This document shows, piece after piece, positions 10,401-25,400 of a stretch of 64,000 nucleotides of DNA. Each line of letters begins with the position of its first letter. Position 1 is the stretch's first letter. The notes beneath the pieces were generated by a model. The model worked only from the letters and a program-made list of their open reading frames with translations, was not told where the DNA came from and ran no database searches. The DNA is taken from NCBI GenBank assembly GCA_029962745.1, contig CM057161.1:5172887-5236886 (forward strand). Direction: 5' to 3'. Source of the DNA: Echinometra lucunter (Eukaryota > Echinodermata > Echinoidea > Camarodonta > Echinometridae). The position numbers were made by a program, and so were the translations under genes.

Positions 10401-13400
10401 TTGCCCTGCTGTGGAAAGTTGGTCTTCTTGTTGTTCTTGCGTGTGCTGCTGCTTTTGCTCTTGTTCGTCTTCTTGCACTTTTTCTGCGACTTCTTGCTGC
10501 CATTTGGACCAACCTGGGTCTGCTGTGGATCGGGACAAGAAAACGGGACAGTTAACAAGGGTCCTCCATTTTGGCAGTGAGCACAATATATTTTCGATGA
10601 CATATTGCATTCAATTAAAAAAATTAAAAAGAATTGGAAGAGAAGTCTGCATCAATGCATCTGAATGGATGACTGCAAAATCAACAGATTTTGGTACTTT
10701 TTATAGCCATCCAAAGAGGCTGCCATAGAGAAATGGAAGTGGCAAAAACAGACATGAATCTTCTTCACACAAGGTCCAACTAAAACCCTTGCCACTGAGG
10801 TGGACAGTCGTGAATACTTATCACACCAACCAAGTCACTGAAGAACACACGGCAACAAAGCAATGGCCACAGGGATAGAAGGTCCTTACCTCTTCGCTGG
10901 CACTCTGAGCAGCAGCAGCCTTCTCAGCTGCCTTCAGCCTTTCCTCTTCCTCCTGGTCCAGCTCCTTGATGCTCTCCTCCAGGACGTTGGGCCAGAAGTC
11001 ACCCTCAAAGTAGGGAAGCTCGGTGGCACAGGTCAATCCGTCCTCCATGGCAGCATTCAAGATGTCCTGACAGAACATGAGGAAACTCTTACTTAGTAAC
11101 TTTATCATCATTCTCTTGTGCAAAATAGAAAAAAAACACTGTAGAACTCCAAGTTTTGTCGTACTGAATGAATGTCACCACTCACTGCCACTCTAAAATT
11201 TTGCAAAAAATAAGAAAAAGAAGACATGATGATGAAAACCAAATGAGAAATCTTTTGAAATTGAAATTTGTCTACCCTGACAAATGTCACAAATGGCAGC
11301 AACAAAACTTGAATGACACAGGTGATGTGCTTGCATTTCTGCATCTCAAAATACCAAACAAGTGATTATGCATAGAACTTTGTTTCCTGAAGCTACTTTT
11401 TCTCACCCACCCAGAATTATTAACAAATACAATAATGGCGAATTACCAGGGCTTTATGACTAGCATGAGAAGGGGGCGAGACTTACATGGTAAATATGGA
11501 TGACACCGTCTGCCAGGGCCTTGTCCAACATCTTCCTGTACCAGTCCTGTAGTCTCTTTGGCTTGGGGATCTTCTGCTCGACTGGGTGACAGTGGAAGAT
11601 GTAGTCGTCCCCTTCGCTCGGTGGACAGGCCCAGATGTGGGCAAACTCGTACCTGGAGTAAGTATAAAACAGGGACATGGGCCATGAGAATGATTGCAAG
11701 GGCCATGAAAATGATTGCAAAGGCCATGAAAATGATTGCAAGGGCCACAGAACTGATTGCACGGATACTAGTTGATCAAAACTACCTAAAAAGAGAGCCA
11801 TACAACACAGTATAACATCCCTGACATTAATGCAAGTGTTGGGGCCTGAAATATGGTAATGAAAAGCTTGATAACAGGCCAAGATACCATTGTTTTTCAT
11901 GCTTTTAAAAGAATTTGTAAAGTCTTATCTAGAGGAAAATAATCGATGTATCTCCACAATTTTAAACGTACTGCCATTAAAAATGTATAGACCCTGCGTG
12001 TACACGAACTGTGGTCAAGGGGTGTCGCGTTTATTGCAATGATCCTCTAATATGTCATTCAAGGAGAAATTCTGATCAAGACAAACAATCACAGCACTTT
12101 AGAGACAAGTTGGTCTTCCATTAATGACAGGCGATCATTACAGCAAGTTTGATAATATGAGCAGGTTTCGTAATACACTAAAATCTAAGAACCATTGCTT
12201 ATCCAATCCATATCAATACCAAATTTATTCAAATTCGACATAATATAGTCTCACCCCAGACATCCGGTGTATTCAAGGTAACCGATAAGTATTTCATGAT
12301 AAACAGCCGTCCTGAAAGCCCTAGGTTGGAAGAAATGGACACTGTCTAGGTAGGATATATACACTCGCCTGGAAGAAACAAGGGGAAGAAAAGAGAGGGA
12401 AAAAATGTATCCGTTATTCCTATTCAATGCAAGTACTTTATATATTTTGGCATATATCACTATCAATACAACTTTACTGCATCCTCATGAATCAAGTTCA
12501 GTTGCATTTTGTTATAGCTTTTCTCATATATAACTTATGATGCACACCATGAAGCTTGGTAGATTACACATGTAAATTTTAAATGACAACAGAATAATAT
12601 CTCCTGTCAAAACTGTATTGCCCCTCTACATTCAAACTATGTAGCATCCCCTTGCAAAAACACATTGATTTTTTTTTCTTTTACAATAAATCAATCACAA
12701 GTTAACCTTCGAAATTTGTAACAACAATTGAAAGAGTGAAGATAAGATAAAAGATACAATTTTCAGAATACCAGCCCTGGTGTCGAGACACTTAAAAAAA
12801 ACTGTCACATTTCTGATTACGGTAACTAGAAAACTGCTCCAAGACATAAAAAGAAGTGACAAAACTTGGATGAGAGCACCTACCCCTGATTTGGCTTGGG
12901 GCTATCTGAGCCGTATTCTTGCACATGCATCCCGAAGAAGCACACCTCCACCCCATCGATCTCCTCAAAGGCGAAGAGTGCTTTTGACCTGTATGGAAAG
13001 GTGTCTGGAAGATCATCTCCGTATCTACCGGGAAAGAAAGATGGAATAGGAAGAGAAGTATATGAAATAAGTTCAGGCTTATCTGTGAAAAGTGAGCCAT
13101 GTTGAATGTTTCAAAACAGCTCCCTTCTAGGAACAGTCACACCTCCCTTATCAGTTCCCTTATGGATCTCTCTATAGATTGGATTTGATCTCACAGTTTA
13201 ATGTATGTATGCTGTTTGCCACCTGAAGATACTTTATAACACTCACACAAAACTTACATGATATAAATCAAAGTTGCAATGACAAAGCTACTTGTTTAAG
13301 ACATTATTACACACATGAAGAGCTATAAACATTACGGAAAGGTTTGGTTTCTCAGATTAACTCTCAAAACAGCCAAATTTCTTATCTTGGGTGGTGCCTG

Positions 13401-16400
13401 CCCCCACAGAAGGGGAGATCATGGCTCCATTTCATAAAAGTTGTTATGATAGTAACTCTTGCTAGAATGGCAACTTTCATTATGAAAGCCAATCAGGAAG
13501 CAGAATTCTCACTGTTGCCATGGTAGTTACCATTCCAGCAGGAGTTGCTATCATAGCAACTTTTATGAAACAGGGCCCAGATGTTATGCCAGAAGATTGT
13601 ACCAACTCCTGAACATATGACCATCTTCTATGACATATTCTATGTGAGGTTAAATCAACAGATCCAAAAAGGATGGTGAAAATAGTTAGCACTTTTCTAA
13701 TGGTTAGATTTACTTTCTGAATCTCCTTAGCGAAGATACATAAGGATATAATGCCTCCAGCGACCACCTACGGTGGGCGGAGGCATAATAAAACTGAATA
13801 ATATATCAGTCTAATTTTTCAAAATAAAAAAAAATTCGACCTGGAGTGATTTTGTTTCATATCATTTCACTCACTAAACAGTACCTTTCCATCTTTTAAA
13901 GTTTTGTTTTGATTTGTGGCCCAGTCGATAAGTCTCCGGACTTTGGACCACAAGGTCCGGGGTTCGAATCCCTGCCGCGGCACCAATGTCCTTTGGCAAG
14001 ATATGAATCTACATTTGCCACGTCTCTCCAGGTGTGGCGTTAAAGGTCGGTCCCAGACGTAACTAATCATATTTGATTGAATTCGAGCAAGAGAGTTACT
14101 TGTTATTTTCATTTTTCTTCCCTGAAAACGTAAACGTGGACGTACCTTGACTTCATGCCTGGTTTGACCTCTACGACCTTTTCTGTACAGGACATAACCC
14201 TGATGATCACTTCACCAGCACCGGCGTTGCGATCCCTCAGGAACTTGTTGACCCTGTTCTCAAGGTGAGTTCCCAGCTTGGAAGGTTGCAGCTCTGCAAG
14301 AACGATACGATGGTAGAAGACAAGGTTTCCATACATTATAAAAGTAGGAATCAGAATTGACAGGTACATGGAACCTAAAGGCACACCAAATCCAAGTTAA
14401 CTCCACAACTGCCTGCCTATCTTAGAATAACTACAACAAGATATATGCATTACAAATCTAGATGCCATTTTTTTTTAACCCATTCGTGACAGAGGTACAC
14501 ATTTTGTGGTCTGGCCTAATAACTTTTGATGCAAAGCTCTAAAAATCATACCAAATACATGAGCAGAAAGAGCAAAAAATTCTACACAAACTGTGCCTAT
14601 TTTGGTTGCGTCAGTATTTGTTGTTTGATGCTGAAAATTTTCTGAAGGAAAATAAGCATTAAAATCCTTAAATTGGCAATGTGATAGAAAGTTTAAAATC
14701 ACTCTTTTATCCTGCAAATTGGCAACTTTTTGACCTCTTATACTTTTTGTCAATTTATTTTTATTTCAGATACATGTTTTATAAGAAAAATGTAGCAATA
14801 AAATAAGAATGTTGGTTTATTTCAGATACATGTTTTATAAGAAAAATGTAGCAATAAAATAAGAATGTTGGGTTGCCAATTTGAAGAATAAAAGCTGATC
14901 AAATTAGGCTTTAAATAATTCTTGTCACGAATGGGTTAAAGAATACTACAACTACAAAGTGATGCCATGTAAGGTGACATGGAACCTACAATTCTAATTT
15001 CATAACTGGACATGTCCAGATATGCACTCAATGAATAAACCAATTTTCATCTTTAACTCATCTGAGTATGCTCACAATATTTTTACTAATTTATTGTCGG
15101 TCACTTCGTGGCGTCAATGTAGAAACGCTATTATGCGATGTGAAAGGCATTCTCTCGTAAATCAAAGATGAAAATTTGCTGTAAAACGCTTCCGTTAATT
15201 CTTCAAAACCTATCGCGTCAGAAGGTAACAGTAACTCAAAAACAGTAGTGAGAATGTCACAACTGGATTTTCATTTGAAGAGTTTGAAAATGTGTCACAT
15301 TTGTTACAGGCTTTTCTGTGCACAGTACATTCTAGGGGCGTTCTTGCACTGGCGCGACAACTTACTCTTTGCTGTGAACTTGTTCTCTTTCTTCTTGATG
15401 TTCTTCTGTTTCCGGCATCCATCGCAGATGAAGCCGTCAGTCCAGATGACATCCACATGAAGAACACAGATTTGATGCAACTTGCGACCGCATTCAAGGC
15501 AGTTGTACATCCTGAAACGACAATGATGAACAGTGTATTTCATGTGTACTCGTTAGCCAGCTAAAGCGTTCTACGACTTAAAAATCCCATGTCCAAAAAG
15601 CACAATAAAAACCTCACATAAAGTTCACAAGAGTAACAGTATGGATGCCAAGGTAACACATACTTCAAGATTTCAAAAATTCATTCTGTCCAAAGTTTGA
15701 TATTAATAGCTAACTTGCAACATTCATGTGATTCAAAACAGTTGTAAAATCTATTTCTTCTAAAGTGGTGTAGAAAGAAAAAAAAAAGACAATCAAAAGA
15801 CAGTGAGATGAAGACCACTATCAAAGTAACATTTTGTTTTCCACTATTTTGAAACCTACATCAAACACTTACACAAGTGATTCCATCCATTTAAAAAGCT
15901 CATCAAGAACTTGAACACAAATATATCACCATGACCGTTGCAATTAGTATGCCTTGCTACCTTACTTCAAAAAAGGAAAGGGGTACTTACGGTTCAGGTT
16001 CAAGAATGTCATTCTTCTTTCTGCAAAATGTCTTCTTCTCTATTGTCCTGGAATGGTGATAAAAAGAATAAAAGTATATTTTTCAAAAAAGATAAAACTT
16101 TGATATGCAATGTATGCGTATTAAATCTACCACTGAAGGTCAAACACTATACGCTGAATTAATCTTTTGGCATTAAATAATCTTTTGAGTTTTGGTGATT
16201 TTCTTTTTCTTTTCTTTCAAGACAGACTGTCAAACTTTTCCCTGACAATCATCACGCATTGTAGAATATACAGATCTCCACATACATGGTGTATATTGAG
16301 ATAAGCTGCATATGCTTTCATCTCATACAAGCCCAGAAGGTAAAACCACAATGTCTCGTGTGCTAAGAAATTGTGGTATGAATATCGAACTGAACGACTG

Positions 16401-19400
16401 CCACAGCTCTGGAACAGGCACAAAAGTATCAAATTCAACCCCAGGCTTAGAAATACCGTATCAACATTCCACACCATTCACAAAAAAATTCAACTTTGCT
16501 GCAAATGTCTCTCATTTTTATCACAACTATAAAACACTGAATCTAAGTCTTGCAGAATAACACTGTCACTATATCAAGCTTCAGTCAAGGAAGCTTCGCA
16601 TACATGTACCTTGCCTACAAATTGGTGGAAAATTGGAAGAGAGAAAAGGGGCTTACGTTTGTGACTGGGTAGGGTCCTCGCCCAAGACAACCGTCTCGCC
16701 CTGGATGTCGTTGAAGCACTTCTCGCAGAAGTGGTACCTGTTGGAAACAAGGCCAACACTTCTGTCATTTGAAGTAATGTTAGGCCAAGTACACCGACAC
16801 AAAGACACAACAGAGACAGAGGTAGGATGTGGAAGATGAAGCAAGATGTGCAAGATGTTATAAACATGCCATTACATTGAATTATCTCAGAAGTTACACC
16901 AGGAGAAATGAAAGATTGGATGGACAGCAGAGCATGGTTGTATCAATGGACAGAGGGAGTGGGGTCAATTCAGTAATAACCATAGCATTTAAAAATTGCA
17001 TCTGTGATCGAAAACAGCAAATGAAATTGATTTTTTCGAGGAGGCAAGGGAAACATAACAAAATAAAAAGAGAGTTGGAACAATTTCAAAAAGAAATTTC
17101 TTTATGTAGTACGTTTTGTGTGGTCTACTATTCTAACCAGTACATGTACATAGTATCATATCTCTCCTAAAATACACATTGCATCTACTACTATATAAAT
17201 GTACGAAGGTAAATGAAGCTGAAATTATCTGTGAATTATTCAATTAGTTGCGGAACCCTTCTTTTATTACAGCTAAATTAGGGACCAAATCTACATACCC
17301 ATTATAACAGGGGCACATACTGAGAAAAGTCCATGATCTGTGATAATTCTTGACCTTAAGACCAAAAACCCTCATCAAACTTTCTTAGACAGCACAACCA
17401 AGTCTAAACAAGAAAATCATTAAAATGATGACGAATCTCTGCCCGACATATGGCATGCATGACCAGATGGACTGGCAAAATCATGTTTAGTAACTCCTCA
17501 CATTTATCAAAATAATCATAAATCATTGATATTATTCATGACCCCTGAAAAGCTCTGAAATGGCCTCATCGGGATCACGACCCTATGTAAAAAGCAAATT
17601 TCAAACTGCTTATGGCCTTACCTGTTCTGGTATGTCCAGTAGTGGGCATCCCTTGGAATAGTACACAGCTGCTTTCCGTAACAACATAACACTTGAGGAT
17701 GGAATACATGCTGTGGAATAAAACAATATGTGATAAAATCAGTATGGCAATGAAACCACAGTATGAGAGAAAGGAAAACTTATTTCACCAACAAAGATCA
17801 AATTATTTTTATTACATCCAGACAACTAAGTTAATATCAAGATGAGATCTTTTAAGGAGTAAAACACAGATAAATTCTGCAGTAAAATCAGTTTTCAAAG
17901 ACTAATCCTATTAAGTAAAGAAACATGCATACAGAGCTGGTCTTTAGATCTAACAAGATTTAAGAGACTTGAATCAGCAAACACTTGTGTAAAGGCCAGT
18001 CTTCATAGACCCCATCTTTTAGATTTCTCATCAGCATGCTTCTTCTTTGAAACGTGTACATAAGGTAAGTAACCTGGACTGCGTTTCCTTGAAACTGTTT
18101 TAAGTCTAAGTCCATGGACATCCCATTGAAATGTGTGTTAATTCTACAACACGGGTTTCAATGGGATGTGCAAGAAGTTAAACGTCTGATGGTTTCGAGA
18201 AATGGCCCCCAGCACACAAGGACCAGGTTTATTGCCTCCCATGAGCAGTCTTTATCAGTTTCACTTCATTACCTTTCTACCACAGCAGTAGCCCAGTTCC
18301 TGCATGACTGGATCGATCTCTTGCTCGAAGACTTCGGCCAGCTTGGTACAGTACTTGTAGACCCGCGAGGTCTTGCGGTTGTAGAGCCAGGCGTTGTCGA
18401 ACATGAGCCACACGTCGTCCACAAACTGCCACGGGTCAATGTACTGGCCCGTGTCCAGCTTGTTCTTGATTGTCTGAAGGTCCATCGGCGTCTTCACGAT
18501 GTCGAAGTAGTCCTGTAAGTGGGATTTTTTTTGCCGCATGCAATTACCCAACTTAAAGATATACACACACATACATATACAGACATTTCTGGTAAAAAAA
18601 GGAAGAAGTTGTTTCGTCATAGATATAGTGGATGCTTAACAATGTCAGACAGAGTCTCAAGTTGGATATAATCTGAACAACTGTTATATGCAGTATTTCC
18701 TATTATCTTTCTCACAGCATTAAAAGGCTTGCCTATCTAATTATTTCAGTTTTATGAATCAAAGGACAAGTCAAATATTACCACTACAATCCACTCCTTC
18801 GTACCATTGGTATTAAGTTGGTGAATTACAGCCATAACACTTAAAAACCTGTGGGGTATATAAGCTCAAACCGCTTTTTTTGAAAGGGGACCATTTACTT
18901 ACTGGAATCTGCAGCTTGTGTGGATCTACAGGCTGTTGGAAGGGTAATGATTCTGGATTTTGGCGGTATAATTTCTCAAGAGTTGGCATGAGGGCCTGCC
19001 TCAGTTCATCAGGTTTGAATGCTGCAATGAGAGAAACAAATATCAATTGTTAGAAACAAAACCTTAGACTAGAGACCCCAGTATTACATATTAACATATG
19101 CAGTGTATAACAAGCACTGTCATTATCTAATGACCTATCATAAAATTGTTTAATCTAAACATGCTGGATATAATGACTGTAGCTTTTAACTTAATATAAC
19201 AGGCTTTTCAAATACTTGTGCCACACACCATGAATCTGAAATCAAGGGAGTGGAGGGAATGACACAGTAGTGGAAACTAAAAAAAAAACCTATAATTTTT
19301 GTTTTCTTACAAATAACTTAAGAGTTCCAAAAAGAGTGAAATGCATCTTATCACCGAAAAAAACATTTACATCAAAATCTCCAGGGGCCCGTAACACAAA

Positions 19401-22400
19401 GGTTTGAGATCAATCGTTCCAGGGTCACCTTTCTGAACGTGATACGCGTGAAACAATGGTCTTGATTGGCTGTTACAACTTTGCAAATGATTGCAAATCT
19501 TTGTGTTACGGGGCCCAGAAAAACACCCGACTGTACCCAATGTCTAATGCTAACCATAGCAAGAAGACTGTACTTACTCTTCATAGCCTTTGGTTTCTTT
19601 GATTCATTCTTGACCAACTGCGTTGACATGGCACCATCCTTGGCGCCAGACGTGGTGGCCTTGGTGTCATTTGTACTGTTAATTGATGCTGTAGCACCAT
19701 TGGAACTTGTGGCTGTACTGTTGCTTGTTGTGGGCTTTGCAGAGGAAGGGGGGTGCTGACGATGCCGGGACCTCGGCCTTGCCGTCGTGGTCCATCGGCT
19801 CGGTCTTGATGACGGGCTCGGACTTGATGTTTGGTTCGTGCTTGACGTTGGCACTGGTGGGCTTGTCACCGTAGCTGCAGGGCTTCTGGGGAACTGCGGC
19901 TCCCCCTGCCGCTGCCGACTCTTGCTTGATATGACCCACGGACGGTTTACTCTTCAGGCCAGGCGTCTCCTGGGGCTCCTGTTTGATTATCTTCTCTGCC
20001 ACTGAAGCTGGGTTATTGCTGGGAAGCTGCTTTCCTGCCATCTAAAAACAAAACAAAACATAAAACCTTAAATAAAACATCATCCACTGAAAAACCTAAT
20101 TATTTGTAGAATTCAAATAAATTTCTTCTATGAATGTTCAACATCTCTCAAAGCTTTCCGTAATCAACAAACAAGACTGATGCCTATTTGAATGAGAAAA
20201 ACAAGCTTTATTGTTGTAAGAAGGAAGATATGCCCATGAAATATGCACTTTCAAACATACTGATGCATATTGACATAAATAAAAACATATTCAGGTATGT
20301 ATTTTCCTACTTACGAATATTTAATTAAAAAACATGCTCACATTTTGGTGCTCTGAAAGCACACAGTATTGTTGTTAATAAAAACATACTGTCAAAAAAT
20401 CTTAGACTCCAACCGTACCTGAGGTTTAACATCTTCCCCATGATCAGTGTGGTTTGAAAGAGGGCCTGACATGCTTGCCTGCGGTGTGGGCTGACTTGAA
20501 GACACAGAACTCACTGATGGCAATGACGACTGTGATAAAAAGAAAATAAGTAGGGTTTGTCAGAAATTGGAAGCAAACAGGTCTGAAAAGGTATCAAAAA
20601 TACTTCAAAAGGAGCATAGCGGCACAATTACAAATCCCTGTTTCTCATTATTTATTAAAGGGGATGTGCCTAACCCTACTGAATATGGTGAACATAATGT
20701 ACATTAAAATTAGATGTACCCAAATCACCACAATCAATAATCAAAATTCATTCACAAATCTGAAAACAAAACTATTCTAGAGAAGTGTGCAAGACTTAAT
20801 ATTGATGCTTTGTCCGTCTTTCTGATAATAAACAAACTTACAGCATACTATTACCCAATTTTTAAAAAATACGTCCTCAGCCTTTCATGGATGCATGGAG
20901 TTTACATGCCTGACAAATGTTGTAGTATACGTTCAAGGGAACCAAGTATCTAGTTATCTTGGAATACGGGACTTACAGCAATAGGTGACGTGTTGTTCTG
21001 AGTTGCAATTTGTTGTTGCTGCTGCTGGGTGGACTGCTGGGCCTGAGATGAGATAGGACCAACGCTCTGTGGCTGTGCCATGCCAACACTGGCAGGGGCC
21101 TTGGTCACAGCGCTTGCCATGGACAGTGGCGTCACAGGTATGGGAGGGAAGTTGCGGAACGGATTCTGGTTGGGCTGGGGCTGCTGCTGCTGTGGCGGCT
21201 GGTTGGCAAGTTGCTGCTGCTGTTGTTGTGGCTGGGGTTGTTGTGGCTGCTGGCCAGAGTGCAATGGTGCCTGCATATTTGGTTGTTGGCCAGGTTGCTG
21301 AGGAGGGTTGACAGTAGTTGGCCCAGATGGAACAGCATTCCCCATATTTGTCAGCGGCCCAGGTACATTGCTATTCATTCCAGGATCTAGAAATTAGAGA
21401 AAGGAAAAATAACTTAGTTAATGATTTCGCTTTATAATGCATTTATTGATTGTGTATAAAATCTACAAAAGTCAATCAAAACTGAGGACATAAATTGTTG
21501 AATACCAAGAACTCCTCACTCCCCTCCCCTCCCCACAAAAGGTAGTACCAACATCGGTAATATACCGGACTTCAAATAATTCAAAGAACTGATGCACTGA
21601 AAAAAACTATCAAAGCAATCATTCTAAGACAATCTGGTGCACAAAGATCCTCATGACGATGACTTGCAACATGTAAACACAGCAATAGTTGTAAACATAA
21701 GGTTGGCTCATCATTAGATCTGCAGAGTATACACTCACACAAACATACACAAGTGAGAAAATTAGCCTTTTAGTGAGTGCTCTACAGCAAATCGCTCTCC
21801 ACATCGTATTCAAAGACATTATATGCAGGAAAATGGAAGTTTTCACCATATGCCCATCACTCAGAACTATCTGTGCATTACTTTCAAGTGAATATGAATC
21901 ATACAAATCAAAATTCTTACTTTGATGGGAATTCATGGAGAGAAATCCTTCATGATTTCATTCCACTTGCATTCAAATTCATTAAACATTCCAGAACTTA
22001 CTCAATTACAGCTATCACTACAGTGTTAGTAGAAACAAGCAGGGATCAAATATTGGGCTGAATTTATCCCCAATGCAGAGTTGTGGATGCATTAGTAATG
22101 AAACAATATCATCCCCTAGCCCCCCCCCCCCCCCCCCAAAAAAAAACAGCTTTCTGAATTAAAAGATACCATTAATCTCACTTGTTGATCTCTTACAGCA
22201 AGGTTACCCACTAATTTTACTTGGGAGCTCTAAAAAAGAACCCAACAAGTTGGACCCCCCATAATCCGTTTCTTCCGTTAAACAACCCCCCCCCCCCCAA
22301 AAAAAAAAAAAAAAAAAAAACCCAGAAACTAAAAATGGTATCCCTTCGACATCAAACATTTTGTAAAGTCAAATATCATATTATATAGGGGAAAAAATAC

Positions 22401-25400
22401 TGTACATGGTCAAACCACACACCTTTTTCGTACCCCCACCCCCCCTCTCTGGTCAACATATTCACTCAATGTGGTTTAACTTGGGGGGAAAAAAGTATCA
22501 GAAATTAAAATATAACCAAAGAAAATTCAAAATATTCACATAACAGAACTCTGAAACTAAACATACACAAACACGGGTTTTGAAATCAAATTTTCCAAAT
22601 AAATAGAAATCATGCAAGATTGTATAACAATGTAAGCATATGCAGGATTCGCAGGAGCATTCCACATTCCATCCTGGCAGCCATGTTACAGGTGCACATA
22701 TTCAGCCACGACATTCTATCCATTAACACTAAACAAGTTATCTTGCTAAGGTGCCTTGAATGGTACAGGACCTTTGCATTTTGAAATCACATGACTGACC
22801 CACTCAACTACAAAACTTGAAGCCCTAAAATAGCTTGCGTGTTCTTGACGTGATTCTCAAGGCCTGTGCCAAATTTCACGGTGATCAGTCATGACAAGGT
22901 CAAGATCTAAAGTAGGGACCAATGACGCCCACCCCTCCCCCTATGTCTTTTGAGGGTTGAGCCTATACCACCTTTCCCACAACTCTTCCCACAACAATCC
23001 AAAATGTTGGGTATAACGAGACTTATGATTGCTTATGCTGTCTTTGAATGTTCCCTTGGGTGATTCTTTACAGAAACACAGTATGATGGATAATTAATCT
23101 GTTCTTTCTTCAGCCAAGCACATGGCTAATTTATTTTTTCTTCCAGAGAAAAAAGGGCTCTTTAGAACAAGAGTTCCAGGTGCTACTGGAATTTAATCAA
23201 AATTCTCATCCTCTAAAAAATAAGGAACTCAATCACATTGGAAGATATAGCAGTTGCATCTATACAACCACATGCTAGGACTAAGCACACAGAAGAACAT
23301 TGTACTACAAATCTAAATGGTTACACAAGGAATATTTATGATTCCAAACACTGAAGGTGTTAGCACTGCCATGCAGAACAGTGTTAGTAAACATTTCTGG
23401 TTCGGGGGGTTAGAACATGCCAGAAAATAAAAGAACACTCCACATACAAAAGACAGAAAAGAAAAGGTTTCCCTCGGGGACCAATAATATTCTCACCACG
23501 ATTGGGGCCATTTGGAGTCACTCCACTCAAATCTTGCAGCACGGTAGAGATGTACTCACTCTGTGTAAGCCCAGTAAGACCGCCACGGTTTGTTCCCTGA
23601 CCTGTGGCAAGCTGCCCTGGTATCATCTGGCCCCCAGGACCCACAGAGCTGGGCATGCGGTTGCCGTGCTGCTCTGCCACCCTCTTCTGCCGTTTCTCTT
23701 CCAGTTCCTTCTGGATCTTGTAGATTTTTTCAGCCAGGAGATGGTAGTACTCCTCCTGTTGCATTTCAAAAAAAAGAAGGAAGATGAACAAAAGAATAAT
23801 CAATGTATCATTATATATCATAACTCATTCCATACTCCCAGAATATAGATCAAACAATAGTTTGGGTTAAATTAAACAGAATACATAGCATGTGCATTTC
23901 ATTACTAAATGTCACTAATACATGAATTTTATCTTCTCAAACAATTTAACAGTGCGATAAGAATGTTGAACATTGTCTCATGAACATACAGTTAACTTTG
24001 CGTCAGTCGAATCTGCTGGGACCACAAAAAATAGTTCGACTTATGCAAAATTTGACTTAGGAAATGTAAATAACACGTTTCGTATAGTTTGGTAAAAAAA
24101 ACTGATTTGACTTAGGGAAAGTTCAACTTACGCAAGACTTCCAGTTATACAAGGTTAACTGTACTCACAAACTTTGGCTTCTCAGCACAAATTTGGTCTT
24201 CTCTAAACAGAAAAGCATTCAATCGACTTACCCTACTGCCTGCTTGCTCGTACATATCCTTCTCCACTTTGCGAGCATAAGCAACCAGGTTTCCCATGCG
24301 CTTATCCCGCAGGGCTGCTTGATCAGGGGAGGGAAATATTGCTTGCACCCTGAAAAACAGGAAACGAGAACTACTATTCTAAGCATCATTTCTTGGCAAA
24401 TCTACAACAATGCTTTGAACACATATCACATGAGATAATATTTACAGTGAAGGTAAAGTTAGCGATGAAAGTGATTTATTAACATAATGCTCCAATCATG
24501 TGGCATCTCAATTTAAAGAAAGCAATTTAAATAAGTATCAATAGAGTTACATAAACAGTAAATTAAATCTTTCACCAAAACTGAATAGGTGACAGAATCC
24601 AATCATTTATATTATGATTCTAAATGGTCACTTCCCAAAAGACCTCTCCAGAGACAAAGTGTGTGCAAATTAGCCATTTCAACAAACATTAAATATCTAT
24701 GCTACATCATATCTGAGATTGCCCCTCTGCGGGAGCACACTTGACTTACAATTTATGGACAAGGTGGGCCCTGAGATCCTGAGTGACGTACGCATGCCAT
24801 GGCTGGTTAGCTTGTGACTGTATTGCAGCAGGGAGCCCAGATGCCGAAGACACATTAATCTCCTGACTCCTAATGCTCTTGATGATGTTGGAGGTGTTCA
24901 AATTTGAAGAGAAGGTTGCAGAATCCATGGCCCCTGCTATGCTGCTTTGGGCAACCAACGTGCTGCCTGCTGGTACAGCGTTGGTCAGGGTGTTGCTCAG
25001 AGAATTCATTCCCTGGAAACTGCTGGCAGGTGGCGGGTTGCTGCTTGTAGAGAGTGCAGTCTGCCCCGCTTGCTGCTGGGGTTGCCGCTGCTGTGCCTGA
25101 CCGGGCTGCTGGGTGCCTTGAGGCTGCTGAGCTTGCCCTTGCTGTTGCTGCTGCTGCTGGACAACTTGCTGTGCTACCTGTGATGCTACCTGCTGTTGAC
25201 CTTGTTGTTGCTGCTGTTGCTGTTGGTTTGGCAACTGCTGTTGCTGCTGCTGCTGCTGTTGTTGCTGTTGCTGCTGCTGTTGTTCTAAGCCTGCAGTGGT
25301 GAGAGGCTGGTTCAAACCGGGACGGGAAAGGTTTCCTGGTGCACCTGAAGCTTGTGGAATATTCTGCTGGTTTAGCAGATTACCTCCCGATTCTGAGAAA

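Noticed and set aside
13914..13985. Possible functional tRNA gene
   Set aside because: The B box is good, but the 5' acceptor strand does not pair with the 3' strand and a SINE tail follows.
19748..19753. Programmed ribosomal frameshift in CBP
   Set aside because: No slippery heptamer with downstream structure is evident and CBP family members do not use frameshifting; a homopolymer error is simpler.
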